From Rhodospirillales bacterium (GTDB lineage Bacteria; Pseudomonadota; Alphaproteobacteria; Micavibrionales; Micavibrionaceae): a stretch of 64,000 bases of DNA. The notes under the pieces were generated by a model. That model made no database searches. It had not been told where the DNA came from and was given only the letters and a program-made list of their open reading frames with translations. Location of the stretch: NCBI GenBank assembly GCA_020638365.1, contig JACKIQ010000001.1:310001-374000 (forward strand), written 5' to 3'. The position numbers were made by a program, and so were the translations under genes. Shown one piece after another: positions 46,009 through 56,167 of this stretch (position 1 is its first letter; the number at the start of each line of letters is the position of its first letter).

Positions 46009-48018
46009 ATGTCCGAAGAGCCGGAAATATTCCCCGAGGAAAGTTTTGACGATCTGCGCCGCGCCGCCGACGAGGCGCGCGCCCTTGCAGAGATGAAATC
46101 CGGGTTTCTGGCCATGGTCAGCCACGAGATCCGCACGCCCCTGCAGACTATTTACGGGATGCTGGAACTGATCGCTCAGGAGGAAGCGCCGCACCCGGTC
46201 CTGTCCATGACGAAAACCGCTAAAAATGCGGCGAGCGACCTTCTTGGCGTTCTGGACGATATTCTGGACGTATTGAAGATGGACGCGAAAAAGCTGGAAC
46301 TCGATCATTTCGAAGTTCCCGTGAGGCTTCTTGTTCACGGAATCATCGAGGCACTGGCCGCGAACAATCCGAACGCAAAAAAGGTACAGATCCTCTCCGA
46401 GATTTCGCCGGACGTGCCGCAGGTGGTCACGGGCGATCCGCGACGTTTGCGCCAGATCCTGATGAATTTCGCGGTAAACGCACTTAATTTTACGCGGCAA
46501 GGTACGGTGACGATACATGTGACGCGTTCCTGCCAGTCTCTTGCCACACCCGCCGACGGGATCGGTCTGCGGTTTTCCGTTTCCGATACCGGAATCGGGA
46601 TCGCGCCCGAGCACCGCGCCCGCCTGTTCGAACCTTTTTTTCAGGCCGGCCCGACAACGACCCGCAAGCAGGGAGGAACCGGACTCGGCCTTTCCATCTG
46701 CAAACGCCTCGTCGACCTGATGAACGGTGTCATCGGCGTGGAAAGCGAGCAAGGAGCCGGATCGACGTTCTGGTTCGAGATTCCGACGCAGGAGGTCGGC
46801 ACGGCGATTAACAAGGTCAGCCTGCCCGATCTTGACGGTATTTCCGTGCTATCGGTAGACAGTCACCCGCAAGGATCGAAAGAGATTTCCAACTCCCTGC
46901 AATCCATGGGCGCGAAGGTTGAAAGCTGCGCCTCTTACGAGGAAGGCGTGGAACTGGCACGTCGAATGCCGTTCGATGTGGCGGTCGTCGACCAGAGTCT
47001 TCCCGACGGGCTGGGCATACACCTGATGCAGGAGCTTTTTGCGTTTCGGCCTTACATGGGGCTGATCATGTACACAGCGCGGGACGATCCCGGGCTCACG
47101 CAATCCCTCAAAACGCTTGGCGCGGCCTATCTGACCAAGCCCGCCAGCCGGATCGGTCTGGGCAAGGCGGTGGACAAGGCGGCGCATATCCGCAGCAAGC
47201 CGGGTTTGCTGGCCTCGGGCGGGGGCGAGGTGCGTATCCTGATTGCCGAAGATACGGAAAGCGTGCGCGATATCCTGAACCGGCAATGCGAAAAGCTGGG
47301 CATACAGCCCGTCTTTGCCGTGAACGGGAAGGAAGCTCTGAAGCTTCTTAATGAAAAGCCCTACAATCTTCTGATCTGCGATCTGCATATGCCTGATATG
47401 GACGGTTATGAACTGGTCAAGACCATCCGCGATCAGGAAACGCGCACGGGCGAGCGTCTGCCTGTTATCGCTCTGAGCGCCGATGTGATGATGGCCGGGC
47501 GCGACGTTTTTCTGGAACACGGGTTCGACGAGTCTCTGGTCAAGCCGGTGACGCTGGGGCAGTTGCGCAGGCTTCTGATTCGCTGGGGGTTGCTGGAGGC
47601 CTCAGAACTGTCTCCGGGCGGAGTTCGCCCGTCGCGCAGCGCCCAATATCACAGCGCCAAGGTTCCACCTGCTCTGGACCGGGAGTGCGTGATCGGGCAG
47701 ATGGGCGCGTTCGATCAGAGCGCGATTGAGATGCTGGAGAATTTCGTTCGTTCGACCGATCCGCTGGTCACGGAACTGGCAGCTGCCGAAAGCGGACACA
47801 ATTTCATGAAGCTGGCTGAAACCGCTCACAGCCTTAAAGGGGCGGCGCGTTCCGCCTGCTGCTCGCAGCTTGGCTCCCTTGCCGCGCAAATCGAGATGGC
47901 GGCGCTGGACGAGCGGCCTTGCGCAAACCTGATCGTCGCGGCGGTGAAGGAATTCGGGCGAGCGCGGAAGGAGATCGCGAACCTGACCGGCGACGCGAAA
48001 ACGGCGAAGCAAGCCTGA
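46009..48018 (+). CDS. soluble hybrid histidine kinase with two receivers and Hpt domain
   Basis: From the ATG at 46009 (an in-frame TTG at 45979 is less likely) the protein has 669 residues. There is no membrane segment and no sensor domain. HisKA has [11 protein letters not shown] with His39; HATPase_c follows, with the G1/G2 boxes [15 protein letters not shown] and [14 protein letters not shown]. Receiver 1 (about 275-385) has only one of the usual acidic pair (SVDSHP) but keeps Asp in VVDQSLPDG. Receiver 2 (about 402-520) has IAEDTE and [12 protein letters not shown]. The C-terminal Hpt domain carries [12 protein letters not shown] with its phosphorylatable His. It is a full phosphorelay in one polypeptide. 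The partner regulator is not adjacent. Confidence 0.9.
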   Translation: MSEEPEIFPEESFDDLRRAADEARALAEMKSGFLAMVSHEIRTPLQTIYGMLELIAQEEAPHPVLSMTKTAKNAASDLLGVLDDILDVLKMDAKKLELDHFEVPVRLLVHGIIEALAANNPNAKKVQILSEISPDVPQVVTGDPRRLRQILMNFAVNALNFTRQGTVTIHVTRSCQSLATPADGIGLRFSVSDTGIGIAPEHRARLFEPFFQAGPTTTRKQGGTGLGLSICKRLVDLMNGVIGVESEQGAGSTFWFEIPTQEVGTAINKVSLPDLDGISVLSVDSHPQGSKEISNSLQSMGAKVESCASYEEGVELARRMPFDVAVVDQSLPDGLGIHLMQELFAFRPYMGLIMYTARDDPGLTQSLKTLGAAYLTKPASRIGLGKAVDKAAHIRSKPGLLASGGGEVRILIAEDTESVRDILNRQCEKLGIQPVFAVNGKEALKLLNEKPYNLLICDLHMPDMDGYELVKTIRDQETRTGERLPVIALSADVMMAGRDVFLEHGFDESLVKPVTLGQLRRLLIRWGLLEASELSPGGVRPSRSAQYHSAKVPPALDRECVIGQMGAFDQSAIEMLENFVRSTDPLVTELAAAESGHNFMKLAETAHSLKGAARSACCSQLGSLAAQIEMAALDERPCANLIVAAVKEFGRARKEIANLTGDAKTAKQA

Positions 48019-48106
48019 CTTCCGCCTTGAGGATATCCCCAAGTGAACTGTTTTGCGATTCTTTCCGCTGGAAAGTTTTTCGTGAATATGCTTTTGATCT
48101 TACATC

Positions 48107-49015
48107 ATGAAACATCTTCTGGGCATAAGCGACCTGAGCGCGGAGGAGATCCGCAACATCCTGGACCGGGCCCGTTATTACGCGGATGCGCTGCGTGACG
48201 GGCGGTGGGACCGGGCGAAGCTGGAAAACAAAATTGTTCTGAGCCTGTTTTTCGAAAATTCGACGCGGACCGTGACTTCGTTCGATATGGCGGCCAAGCG
48301 GCTGGGCGCGGACGTGGTGAACTGGAACGCGGAGCTTAGCTCGCTCAAGAAAGACGAGAGCTTTACAGATACGATCGACACGCTGAGCGCGATGGAGCCG
48401 GACGCCATCGTCATCCGCCACCATGAATACGGCGCGCCGGGCTTCGTGGCCAGCCGGGTCCGGTGCCCGGTTATTAACGCGGGCGACAGCTGGCGCGAGC
48501 ATCCGACGCAGGCCCTGCTGGACGCGCTGACGATGGAGCAGGAAAAGGGACAGCTGGAGGGGCTTGAGGTTGCCATTTGCGGCGATGTCGCGCATAGCCG
48601 TGTTGCGAATTCCAATATCCTTCTGCTCTCCAAGATGGGAGCGAACGTGCGCGTCGTCGCGCCGGAGATGCTGATGCCCGAAAAGATGCCGGTCGCGGGC
48701 GTGCCGACCTTTACCAGCCTTGAGGAAGGGATTGAAGGCGCGGATATCGTCATGATGCTGCGGATTCAAAAGGAGCGGATGGAGCGCTCGCTGATCCCCG
48801 ATGACGCGGCGTTCTTCCGGCAATACGGGCTGACCGCCGAGCGTCTTAAATGCGCCAAGAAGGACGCGCGGGTCATGCATCCCGGCCCGATGAACCGGGG
48901 GCTGGAGATCGCGGACGACGTGGCGGACGACCCGGAGCGGAGCCTTCTGATCAAACAGGTGGCGAACGGGATTCCCACGCGGATGGCTGTGCTGGATATT
49001 CTGCTGGGGGGGTGA
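48107..49015 (+). CDS. pyrB: aspartate carbamoyltransferase catalytic subunit
   Basis: PyrB makes carbamoyl-aspartate in pyrimidine synthesis. The 302-residue protein has FFENSTRTVTSFDMAAKRLG at 46-65 (carbamoyl phosphate binding), HEYGAPGF, the HPTQALLDALTM block near 128 and HPGPMNRGLEI near 263. Length is normal. In many alphaproteobacteria pyrC follows pyrB directly, but here plsY starts three bases after the stop. Confidence 0.97.
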   Translation: MKHLLGISDLSAEEIRNILDRARYYADALRDGRWDRAKLENKIVLSLFFENSTRTVTSFDMAAKRLGADVVNWNAELSSLKKDESFTDTIDTLSAMEPDAIVIRHHEYGAPGFVASRVRCPVINAGDSWREHPTQALLDALTMEQEKGQLEGLEVAICGDVAHSRVANSNILLLSKMGANVRVVAPEMLMPEKMPVAGVPTFTSLEEGIEGADIVMMLRIQKERMERSLIPDDAAFFRQYGLTAERLKCAKKDARVMHPGPMNRGLEIADDVADDPERSLLIKQVANGIPTRMAVLDILLGG

Positions 49016-49018
49016 GAT

Positions 49019-49738
49019 ATGGTTGCGCATGCCCCAGATCTGCAGTCTTTGGCACAGGGAATGATTTGCAGTGATGGAGGTCTTGATAGTGCTTTTACAA
49101 TCGGTATTTATTCTGCCTATTTTATAGGTTCTATTCCTTTTGGCCTTCTGCTTACCAGAGTTTGTGGTTATGGCGATATCCGCAAAACTGGTTCAGGCAA
49201 TATTGGTGCTACAAACGTACTTAGAACTGGTAATAAAAAACTAGCTTTTGTCACACTCCTTCTTGATAGCATTAAGGGGGCTTTACCTATTTTGTTAGTT
49301 TGGGCTTTTGCTTACACCTATCCGAAACACTGCCTAGGCTACATACATGAAAATTTAGAGATTCTAGTTTTCATAGGCTTATTAGCCATTGTAGGCCATT
49401 GTTTTCCGATTTGGCTGAAATTCAAGGGGGGGAAAGGGGTTGCGACAACGCTGGGGGCCTTATTGACGGCTGTTCCGTATGCAGGGCTGGCGGCATGCGT
49501 AACATGGCTGCTTGTGGCTTTTATGTTTAAATACTCGTCTGCGGCTGCCTTGGCCGGGATAGGAATAGCCCCCGTTTTCACATATTTTGTTTATGGCGGC
49601 AGTCCGGCTTTGGTCTGCCTTCTCATCACCCTGCTCGTATGGTGGCGGCACAAGGAGAACATCAAACGCCTTCTCAACGGCACGGAGCCGAAGATCGGAG
49701 AAAAGAAAGATACAGTTACCAAGGAGGTGGCCGAATGA
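49019..49738 (+). CDS. plsY: glycerol-3-phosphate acyltransferase PlsY
   Basis: PlsY transfers an acyl group from acyl phosphate to glycerol-3-phosphate in the first step of phospholipid synthesis. The 239-residue protein has SIPFGLLLTR, then GSGNIGATNVLRTG at about 57-70 and GHCFPIWLKFKGGKGVAT at about 124-141, the three PlsY signatures. The ATG at 49019 has GGGGGGTGAG upstream. About 30 N-terminal residues precede the first membrane helix, which is longer than usual. The coding sequence is mosaic: bases about 49065-49420 are A+T-rich while the rest is G+C-rich like its neighbours. Confidence 0.94.
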   Translation: MVAHAPDLQSLAQGMICSDGGLDSAFTIGIYSAYFIGSIPFGLLLTRVCGYGDIRKTGSGNIGATNVLRTGNKKLAFVTLLLDSIKGALPILLVWAFAYTYPKHCLGYIHENLEILVFIGLLAIVGHCFPIWLKFKGGKGVATTLGALLTAVPYAGLAACVTWLLVAFMFKYSSAAALAGIGIAPVFTYFVYGGSPALVCLLITLLVWWRHKENIKRLLNGTEPKIGEKKDTVTKEVAE

Positions 49739-50034
49739 ATCCTGCAAACCTTAAGATTCAACCCGACATGGAACACGAGGACGTTCATCCCGGCTTGGAC
49801 AGAAAACCCAGGAAAAAAAGGGTTTTCACCGTCCTGCTTTTATTATTGCTCCTTGCCGCCGGGCTTGGCGGGGGGCTGCTTTATGTTTCGGGCAAGCAGG
49901 AACGCTGGGGCTGCCACGGGGATATGAGGGGCGAGCAGCATTGCCACGTTCTGTGCGGTCTGGAGTCCGAAGAGGGACATTGCGCCGATATAACCACATT
50001 CGGGACCGGATACGCGCCGGGCCATATTCATTGA
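49735..50034 (+). CDS. small membrane-anchored Cys/His-rich protein
   Basis: The ATG at 49735 overlaps the plsY stop (ATGA) and has AAGGAGG upstream. The 99-residue protein has a basic segment (RKPRKKR), one transmembrane helix at about 32-50 and a periplasmic tail of about 48 residues. The tail contains four Cys and five His, including WGCHGD, QHCHVLCG and EGHCAD, and ends PGHIH. The density of Cys and His suggests metal or haem binding, but this is only an inference. No known family is recognised. It stands between plsY and dprA. Confidence 0.6.
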   Translation: MNPANLKIQPDMEHEDVHPGLDRKPRKKRVFTVLLLLLLLAAGLGGGLLYVSGKQERWGCHGDMRGEQHCHVLCGLESEEGHCADITTFGTGYAPGHIH

Positions 50035-50043
50035 AGAGGCATT

Positions 50044-51198
50044 ATGGAACTCAAACACTATAACATCCCCCTCGAAGCCCTGAGCGAGAATGAAAAGCTC
50101 GACTGGCTGCGGCTGATCCGCACGGAGCATGTCGGGCCGGTGACGTTTTACCAGCTTCTGGCGCGGTTCGGGAGCGCGGGAAAGGCGCTGGAGGCGCTGC
50201 CCGAACTCTCGCGGCGCGGGGGGCGGGCCAAGGCGCTTACGCCCTCTTCCGCCGTTGAAGCCGAGAGGGAGATCAAGGCTCTGGGCAAGCTGGGCGGGCG
50301 GATTATCACGGCCGCGTGCGCGGACTACCCGCTGGCTCTGGCCGCTATAGACGACGCGCCGCCCGTTCTGAGCATTCTGGGGAAGGCGGAGTTGCTCAAC
50401 CGCCCGTGCGTGGGGATCGTGGGGGCGCGGAACGCCTCACTCAACGGGCGGAAATTTGCGGAAAAGCTGGCGCATGATCTGGGGCAGCGCGGGTTTGCCG
50501 TGGCGTCCGGGCTGGCGCGGGGAATTGATACGGCCGCGCACCAAGGATCGCTGGAGACCGGGACGATCGCCGTGGTCGCGGGCGGGATCGACGTGATTTA
50601 TCCCGAGGAGAATAGCGCTCTATACACGCAAATTGTCGAACATGGCGCTATTGTCGCTGAAAGCAAATTCGGGCAAAAGCCCTTCGCACAGAGTTTCCCC
50701 CGGCGCAACCGGATCGTGTCGGGACTTTCGCAGGGGGTCGTCGTGGTCGAGGCCACAACGCGCTCAGGTTCCCTGATTACGGCGAGGCTGGCCGGGGAAC
50801 AGGGGCGCGATGTCTACGCCGTGCCGGGATCGCCGCTTGATCCGCGCGCGGCGGGCCCGAACCACCTGATCCGCGAGGGGGCGATACTGATCCGCAATGC
50901 CGACGATGTTCTTGAGACCCTGACGCGGTTTTCAGGGGACGGGTTGCGGGCGCCCCTGCCCCCCTCGTCCGCGCCGCCTTTATCGCCCGGAATGGAAGAG
51001 CCGCCGGGTGAACAGGACCACGAAACGGTTCTTTCCCACCTGTCCTTTTCCCCGATAAATATTGACGAATTGATCCGGGCGTGTCATTTGACAGTGTCTG
51101 CGGTCCATACCGTTCTGCTTGAAATGGAACTGGCGGGGCGGGTGCGCAGATTGCCGGGAAACCGCGTCAGCCTTGTCTCCGGGGATGAGGATTACTGA
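50044..51198 (+). CDS. dprA: DNA-processing protein DprA
   Basis: DprA loads RecA on incoming single-stranded DNA in natural transformation. The 384-residue protein has an N-terminal HhH-like region (WLRLIRTEHVGPVTFYQLL), the Rossmann-like domain with VGARNAS near 124 and SGLARGIDTAAHQG near 155, VAGGIDVIYPEEN near 180 and SFPRRNRIVSGLS near 219, and a C-terminal winged-helix-like domain (about 320-380). Length is normal. It lies between the Cys/His-rich gene and topA in the usual plsY-dprA-topA order. Confidence 0.97.
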   Translation: MELKHYNIPLEALSENEKLDWLRLIRTEHVGPVTFYQLLARFGSAGKALEALPELSRRGGRAKALTPSSAVEAEREIKALGKLGGRIITAACADYPLALAAIDDAPPVLSILGKAELLNRPCVGIVGARNASLNGRKFAEKLAHDLGQRGFAVASGLARGIDTAAHQGSLETGTIAVVAGGIDVIYPEENSALYTQIVEHGAIVAESKFGQKPFAQSFPRRNRIVSGLSQGVVVVEATTRSGSLITARLAGEQGRDVYAVPGSPLDPRAAGPNHLIREGAILIRNADDVLETLTRFSGDGLRAPLPPSSAPPLSPGMEEPPGEQDHETVLSHLSFSPINIDELIRACHLTVSAVHTVLLEMELAGRVRRLPGNRVSLVSGDEDY

Positions 51199-51221
51199 CG
51201 GTCTTACGTAGAGAGAAGAGA

Positions 51222-53768
51222 TTGAGCGCACGAAATCTTGTCATTGTCGAGTCGCCCGCCAAGGCCAAAACGATTCATAAATACCTTGGCCCCGATTTCG
51301 AGGTGATCGCCTCCTACGGGCATGTTCGTGATCTTGTGAACAAGGACGGCTCCGTTCTTCCCGATGAAAATTTCGCCATGAAGTGGCAACTCGGCGACCG
51401 CTCAGAAAAAAATGTCCGCGAGATCAAGAGGGCCGTAAAATCGGCTCAAACCCTCTATCTAGCGCCTGACCCGGACAGGGAGGGCGAGGCGATCGCGTGG
51501 CATATTCAGGAAATATTGAGCGATGCCAAGCTTCTGGATGGAAAGAGCGTCAAGCGGGTCACGTTCAACGAGATCACCAAGGGCGCGGTCAAAGAAGCGT
51601 TCGAGCATCCGCGCGAGCTTGATGACCGTCTGATCGAGGCTTATCTCGCGCGGCGGGCGCTGGATTATCTCGTGGGCTTCAATCTTTCACCCGTTCTCTG
51701 GCGTAAGCTCCCGGGATCGCGTTCCGCGGGGCGCGTGCAATCGGTCGCGCTGCGGCTGATCTGCGAGCGGGAAGCGGAAATCGAGAAGTTTATTACCGAG
51801 GAATACTGGAGCATCGAGGCGCGGCTGCATACGCCCGAAGGCGCTCCGTTTACCGCGCGGCTGACGCATCTGGCCGGGAACAAGCTGGGGAAAATGGATA
51901 TCGGCAGCGAGGAGGACGCTCTCAAGGCCGCCGAACGGATCCGGTCCAAAAAACTGTCTGTACAGAAGATCGAGAAGAAGCAGGCACGACGTTTTCCCGC
52001 CCCGCCCTTTATTACATCCAGTCTTCAGATGGAGGCCTCGCGCAAGCTGGGGCTCTCGGCTTCGCGAACAATGCGGATCGCGCAAAATCTTTATGAGGAC
52101 GGGTACATCACCTATATGCGTACGGACGGGACAACCTTGTCGGCCGAAGCGGTGACACAGTGCCGCAGCGTAATCAAAAAAGAATACGGTGAAAAATACG
52201 TTCCGGACGCGCCACGCCTTTATAAGTCCAAGGCCAAAAACGCGCAGGAGGCGCACGAAGCGATCCGCCCGACTGATCTCTCTGTCCTGCCCGGACGATC
52301 CGGCGCACCGATGCAGGAAGAGCAGCGCCGCCTTTACGAACTGATCTGGAAGCGCACGATTGCCTCGCAGATGGAGAACGCCGTTCTGGAGCAGGTGAAG
52401 GTCGATCTTTCGGACGGCACCACCGACGTGGTATTACGCGCGAACGGTTCCGTCATTCTGTTCGACGGGTTTCTTGCGCTTTATCAGGAAGATACGGATG
52501 ACGACGCGCAGGATCATGAGGATAACCGTATCCTGCCGCCCATGAAGGAACAGGATCCGGCGAAAGTTGTCGATATCAAGCCCAACCAGCATTTCACGCA
52601 GCCGCCCCCGCGATATTCCGAGGCGTCTCTTGTCAAAAGGATGGAGGAACTCGGGATCGGGCGGCCTTCCACCTATGCCTCCATCCTGCAGGTGCTGCGC
52701 GACCGGGATTACGTCCGGCTGGAGAAACGCCGTTTTATTCCGGAAGACCGCGGGCGCCTAGTCACTACGTTTCTGACAAAGTTTTTCGCGCAATATGTCG
52801 ATTACGGGTTTACCGCCAATCTTGAGGAAGAACTGGATGCCATTGCCTCCGGTCATGTGGCGTGGAAGGAAGCGCTGAAAATTTTCTGGGCGGACTTCAA
52901 GGCGGCGGTCGACGGGACGAAGGACCTGACCATCACCAATGTGATCGACCATCTGGACGAGGACCTGGGACCGCACTTCTTCCCGCCGGAAAAAGATGCG
53001 GCCGGGAAATCTGTTGATCCGCGGAAGTGCAAGGCGTGCGCGGACAATTCCGCCCTGCCCGATGGAAAGCTCGGCTTGCGGCTTGGAAAATTCGGGGCGT
53101 TTATCGGTTGTTCGAACTACCCGGAATGTAAATTTACGCGCCCTCTTATCGTTCCTGACGGCGAAGGAGAAGACGGAGCGGTGCTGGCAAACGAACCTAA
53201 AATTCTTGGAACCGAGCCGGGGACCGGGCGCACCGTTTCCCTGCGGCGCGGACCTTACGGACCTTATGTTCAGATCGACCCGCCGCCGGAAAGCGCGGAG
53301 GAGATCGCCGCAGAGAAAGCCGAGCTTGCCGCCTATGAAGAAGCGAAAGCCAAGGCCAGGGCGGAAGGCAAGCGTGCGCCTAAAAAACCGAAAAAGCGCA
53401 TCAAGCCCAAACCCAAGCGTCAAGGACTGCCCAAGGGTACTGCGCTTGATGACGTCACACTTGAAGGGGCGCTCAAATTGCTCGCTCTTCCCCGCGATGT
53501 AGGAATCCACCCGGAAACGGGCGAGATGATTCAGGCCGGGATCGGACGCTTCGGGCCATTCCTGAAGCATGACGGAAAATTTACCTCTTTGCCGAAAGAT
53601 GACGACGTTCTTCATGTCGGGATGAACCGGGCGGTCGAGATTCTGGCGCTTGCTGCCGAAAAGGCCGCCAAACGCGAGGCCGAAGGCAAGAAACCGCGCG
53701 CTCGCAAGAAATCCACCGCCAAAAAGAAAACCGGCGGCGGGAAGAAAAAAAGCAAGGGTGACGCATGA
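51222..53768 (+). CDS. topA: DNA topoisomerase I
   Basis: Type IA topoisomerase that relaxes negative supercoils. It starts with TTG at 51222 with AGAGAAGAG upstream. The 848-residue protein has the TOPRIM domain (LVIVESPAKAKTIHKYLG near the start, then APDPDREGEAI), the catalytic Tyr298 in GYITYMRTDGTTL, one C-terminal zinc-finger-like repeat with four Cys (KCKACAD and SNYPECKF), and a Lys-rich tail. Only one classical zinc motif is visible, and the tail is rich in KKP, RRK and KKK. TTG starts are unusual but occur elsewhere in this window. Confidence 0.97.
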   Translation: MSARNLVIVESPAKAKTIHKYLGPDFEVIASYGHVRDLVNKDGSVLPDENFAMKWQLGDRSEKNVREIKRAVKSAQTLYLAPDPDREGEAIAWHIQEILSDAKLLDGKSVKRVTFNEITKGAVKEAFEHPRELDDRLIEAYLARRALDYLVGFNLSPVLWRKLPGSRSAGRVQSVALRLICEREAEIEKFITEEYWSIEARLHTPEGAPFTARLTHLAGNKLGKMDIGSEEDALKAAERIRSKKLSVQKIEKKQARRFPAPPFITSSLQMEASRKLGLSASRTMRIAQNLYEDGYITYMRTDGTTLSAEAVTQCRSVIKKEYGEKYVPDAPRLYKSKAKNAQEAHEAIRPTDLSVLPGRSGAPMQEEQRRLYELIWKRTIASQMENAVLEQVKVDLSDGTTDVVLRANGSVILFDGFLALYQEDTDDDAQDHEDNRILPPMKEQDPAKVVDIKPNQHFTQPPPRYSEASLVKRMEELGIGRPSTYASILQVLRDRDYVRLEKRRFIPEDRGRLVTTFLTKFFAQYVDYGFTANLEEELDAIASGHVAWKEALKIFWADFKAAVDGTKDLTITNVIDHLDEDLGPHFFPPEKDAAGKSVDPRKCKACADNSALPDGKLGLRLGKFGAFIGCSNYPECKFTRPLIVPDGEGEDGAVLANEPKILGTEPGTGRTVSLRRGPYGPYVQIDPPPESAEEIAAEKAELAAYEEAKAKARAEGKRAPKKPKKRIKPKPKRQGLPKGTALDDVTLEGALKLLALPRDVGIHPETGEMIQAGIGRFGPFLKHDGKFTSLPKDDDVLHVGMNRAVEILALAAEKAAKREAEGKKPRARKKSTAKKKTGGGKKKSKGDA

Positions 53769-53813
53769 TTATGTTTTTCCCCGTCGGCTTCCTATTCGTC
53801 GTGAATAAGCCTT

Positions 53814-56093
53814 ATGTCCTTTGATCTTCCGAATGTACTCGATTTTATCCGGACTGCCTCAAGCCCGGTCACCAAGCGCGAGATTGCGCGGGCGTTCGGG
53901 ATCAAGGGCGGAGAAAAAAGGGTCGCCCTCAAACAGATCCTCAAGAGCCTTGAAAAGGACGGATCGATTTCCAAGCAACCGGGCGGCGCTTACACTGCCC
54001 GCGGCGGCTTGCCCGCTGTCGGGGTTGTCGAAATTACCACCATCGAAGTTGACGGCGATGTTTTTGCCGACCCCGTAGAGTGGGACGTCGCAACGCACGG
54101 CGATAAACCGCGCATCGAAATCGCGCCGGATAAAAAGCATTTCCCTAAACTGATTGAGGGAACGCGGGCGCTTGTCCGTTTCGAGCGCCTGAGTGACGGA
54201 AGCTCAATCGGGCATGTGATCCGAACCCTCGATTCTTCTCAGGGACGGATTCTTGGTTTGCTGCGCGCAACAAAATCCGGAACCGTTCTCCAGCCCGTCG
54301 ATAAAAAGGCGAAGTATGAATACGAAATCGGTCCGGACGACCGGGGAGATGCCGTGGATGGCGACCTGGTTCTCGCAGAAATCCTTCCTGTGCGCGACGC
54401 ACGGCGTAAAAAAGCGCGTGTGGTCACCCTGTTGGGGCGGCGTGACGATCCGCGCGCGATCAGCCTGATCAGCCTGCACGAAGCAGGTCTGCGCGAGGAG
54501 TTTCCCGAGCGGGTCATCGCCGAAACCGACAAAATGACCGTTCCCGAGCTAAAAGGACGGGAAGATTTACGGACCTATCCGCTTGTCACAATCGACGGTC
54601 CGGATGCGCGGGATTTCGATGACGCCGTTTTTGCCGAGAAGCTGGAGAACGGGGACTACCATCTGATCGTCGCGATCGCGGACGTCGCCTATTATGTCCG
54701 CCCTGGAACTGCGCTGGACCGCGAAGCCCAGAAGCGCGGCAATTCGACGTATTTTCCCGACCGGGTTGTTCCCATGCTGCCCGAGGCCTTGTCAAACGAC
54801 CTGTGTTCCCTGCGCCCGAACGAACCACGTGCGGCCATGGCCGTACATTTATGGATCGACCCAAAGGGTCAACTCAAAAAGTATAAATTCATGCGAGGTT
54901 TGATGCGCTCAGTTGCGCGACTGACGTATGAACAAGTGCAGACCGCCAAGGACGGGTCGCCCGATGATCTTAGCGCACCACTCATGGATTCCGTGATCAG
55001 GCCCTTGTACGAGGTTTACAACATTTTGAATCGTGCGCGGGCAGAGCGCGGCGCATTGGAGCTTGATCTCCCTGAAAGGCAGATTCTGATCGACGAAAAG
55101 GGAAACATGACGGGCGTAAAGCCAAGGCCGCGCTTTGATTCCCACAAGCTGATCGAAGAATTCATGATTCTGGCGAACGTCGCCGCGGCCTCGGCCCTTG
55201 AAGGAAAGCGCTCATACCCTTGCGTGTACCGCGTGCATGACGGGCCTTCTTACGAGAAACTGGAGAGTGCGCGGGAATTTGTTGAAGGGTTTGGACTGAG
55301 TCTGCCGAAGGGACAGGTCGTAAAGCCTTCGCAGTTGAACCAGGTTTTGAAACATGCCGCGAAGCTGCCTTACTCCCATCTGATCTCGCAAGTCATCCTG
55401 CGCTGCCAGAGTCAGGCACTGTATTCGCCGAAGAATATCGGTCATTTCGGTCTGGCGCTTGAGAAATACGCGCATTTTACCTCTCCTATCCGTCGGTATT
55501 CAGACCTTCTGGTTCATCGCGCCCTGATCGGCGCTTTCGGGCTCGGGCCCGGTGAAATGATAGACGAGGAAAAAGCCAAACTTGATGAGACCTGCCAGCA
55601 TATTTCTGCGACCGAGCGCACATCCATGGAGGCGGAACGCAACGCGGTCGACCGTTTTACTAGCGCGTTTCTGTCCGAGCATATCGGGGCAAGCTTCGCG
55701 GGGCGGATCAGTGGAGTCACCCGGTTCGGCCTGTTTGTCGAACTCGACGAGACGGGAGCGGACGGTCTGGTTCCCATCCGCACGCTCGGAGACGATCATT
55801 ATTTTCATGACGAGCGCGCTCATGCGCTGGTCGGACGACGGCACGGGCGGGTGTTCAGGCTTGGCGCTCCTGTGGTGGTCCGGATCGTCGAAGCCAGCGG
55901 CATAACGGGCAGCAGCCTTTTCGAACTGGCCGATCCGCTTTCAGGAGCCGAACTACCGGGCCTCAAGGCGCCGAGAATCCCCAAAGGACAGCGCCGTGAA
56001 CACAAACCCTACGGGGAGCGCGACGGCAGAGGCGGTAGAAAACAGGGAAAAAGGGGCAAAAAATCCGGAAAATGGCGAAAAAACAGGGATTAG
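53814..56093 (+). CDS. rnr: ribonuclease R
   Basis: RNase R is a 3'-5' exonuclease that degrades structured RNA. The 759-residue protein has an N-terminal winged-helix domain (residues 5-65), cold-shock-like domains, the RNB catalytic domain with DGPDARDFDDAVFAEKL near 262 holding the magnesium-binding aspartates, SPIRRYSDLLVHR near 559, and a C-terminal S1 domain (about 625-710) followed by a very basic tail (about 720-759). Length is normal. No strong ribosome site was seen before ATG 53814. Confidence 0.96.
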   Translation: MSFDLPNVLDFIRTASSPVTKREIARAFGIKGGEKRVALKQILKSLEKDGSISKQPGGAYTARGGLPAVGVVEITTIEVDGDVFADPVEWDVATHGDKPRIEIAPDKKHFPKLIEGTRALVRFERLSDGSSIGHVIRTLDSSQGRILGLLRATKSGTVLQPVDKKAKYEYEIGPDDRGDAVDGDLVLAEILPVRDARRKKARVVTLLGRRDDPRAISLISLHEAGLREEFPERVIAETDKMTVPELKGREDLRTYPLVTIDGPDARDFDDAVFAEKLENGDYHLIVAIADVAYYVRPGTALDREAQKRGNSTYFPDRVVPMLPEALSNDLCSLRPNEPRAAMAVHLWIDPKGQLKKYKFMRGLMRSVARLTYEQVQTAKDGSPDDLSAPLMDSVIRPLYEVYNILNRARAERGALELDLPERQILIDEKGNMTGVKPRPRFDSHKLIEEFMILANVAAASALEGKRSYPCVYRVHDGPSYEKLESAREFVEGFGLSLPKGQVVKPSQLNQVLKHAAKLPYSHLISQVILRCQSQALYSPKNIGHFGLALEKYAHFTSPIRRYSDLLVHRALIGAFGLGPGEMIDEEKAKLDETCQHISATERTSMEAERNAVDRFTSAFLSEHIGASFAGRISGVTRFGLFVELDETGADGLVPIRTLGDDHYFHDERAHALVGRRHGRVFRLGAPVVVRIVEASGITGSSLFELADPLSGAELPGLKAPRIPKGQRREHKPYGERDGRGGRKQGKRGKKSGKWRKNRD

Positions 56094-56167
56094 AAAGACG
56101 CAGAAAGGCTTGACAATTCACGTCAAAGTCGGCATAAAGCGCACTTCGATGGCAGGAGTTTACGATC

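Noticed and set aside
47834..49030. 398-residue minus-strand open frame
   Set aside because: It is antisense to the kinase C-terminus and pyrB, both with clear motifs.
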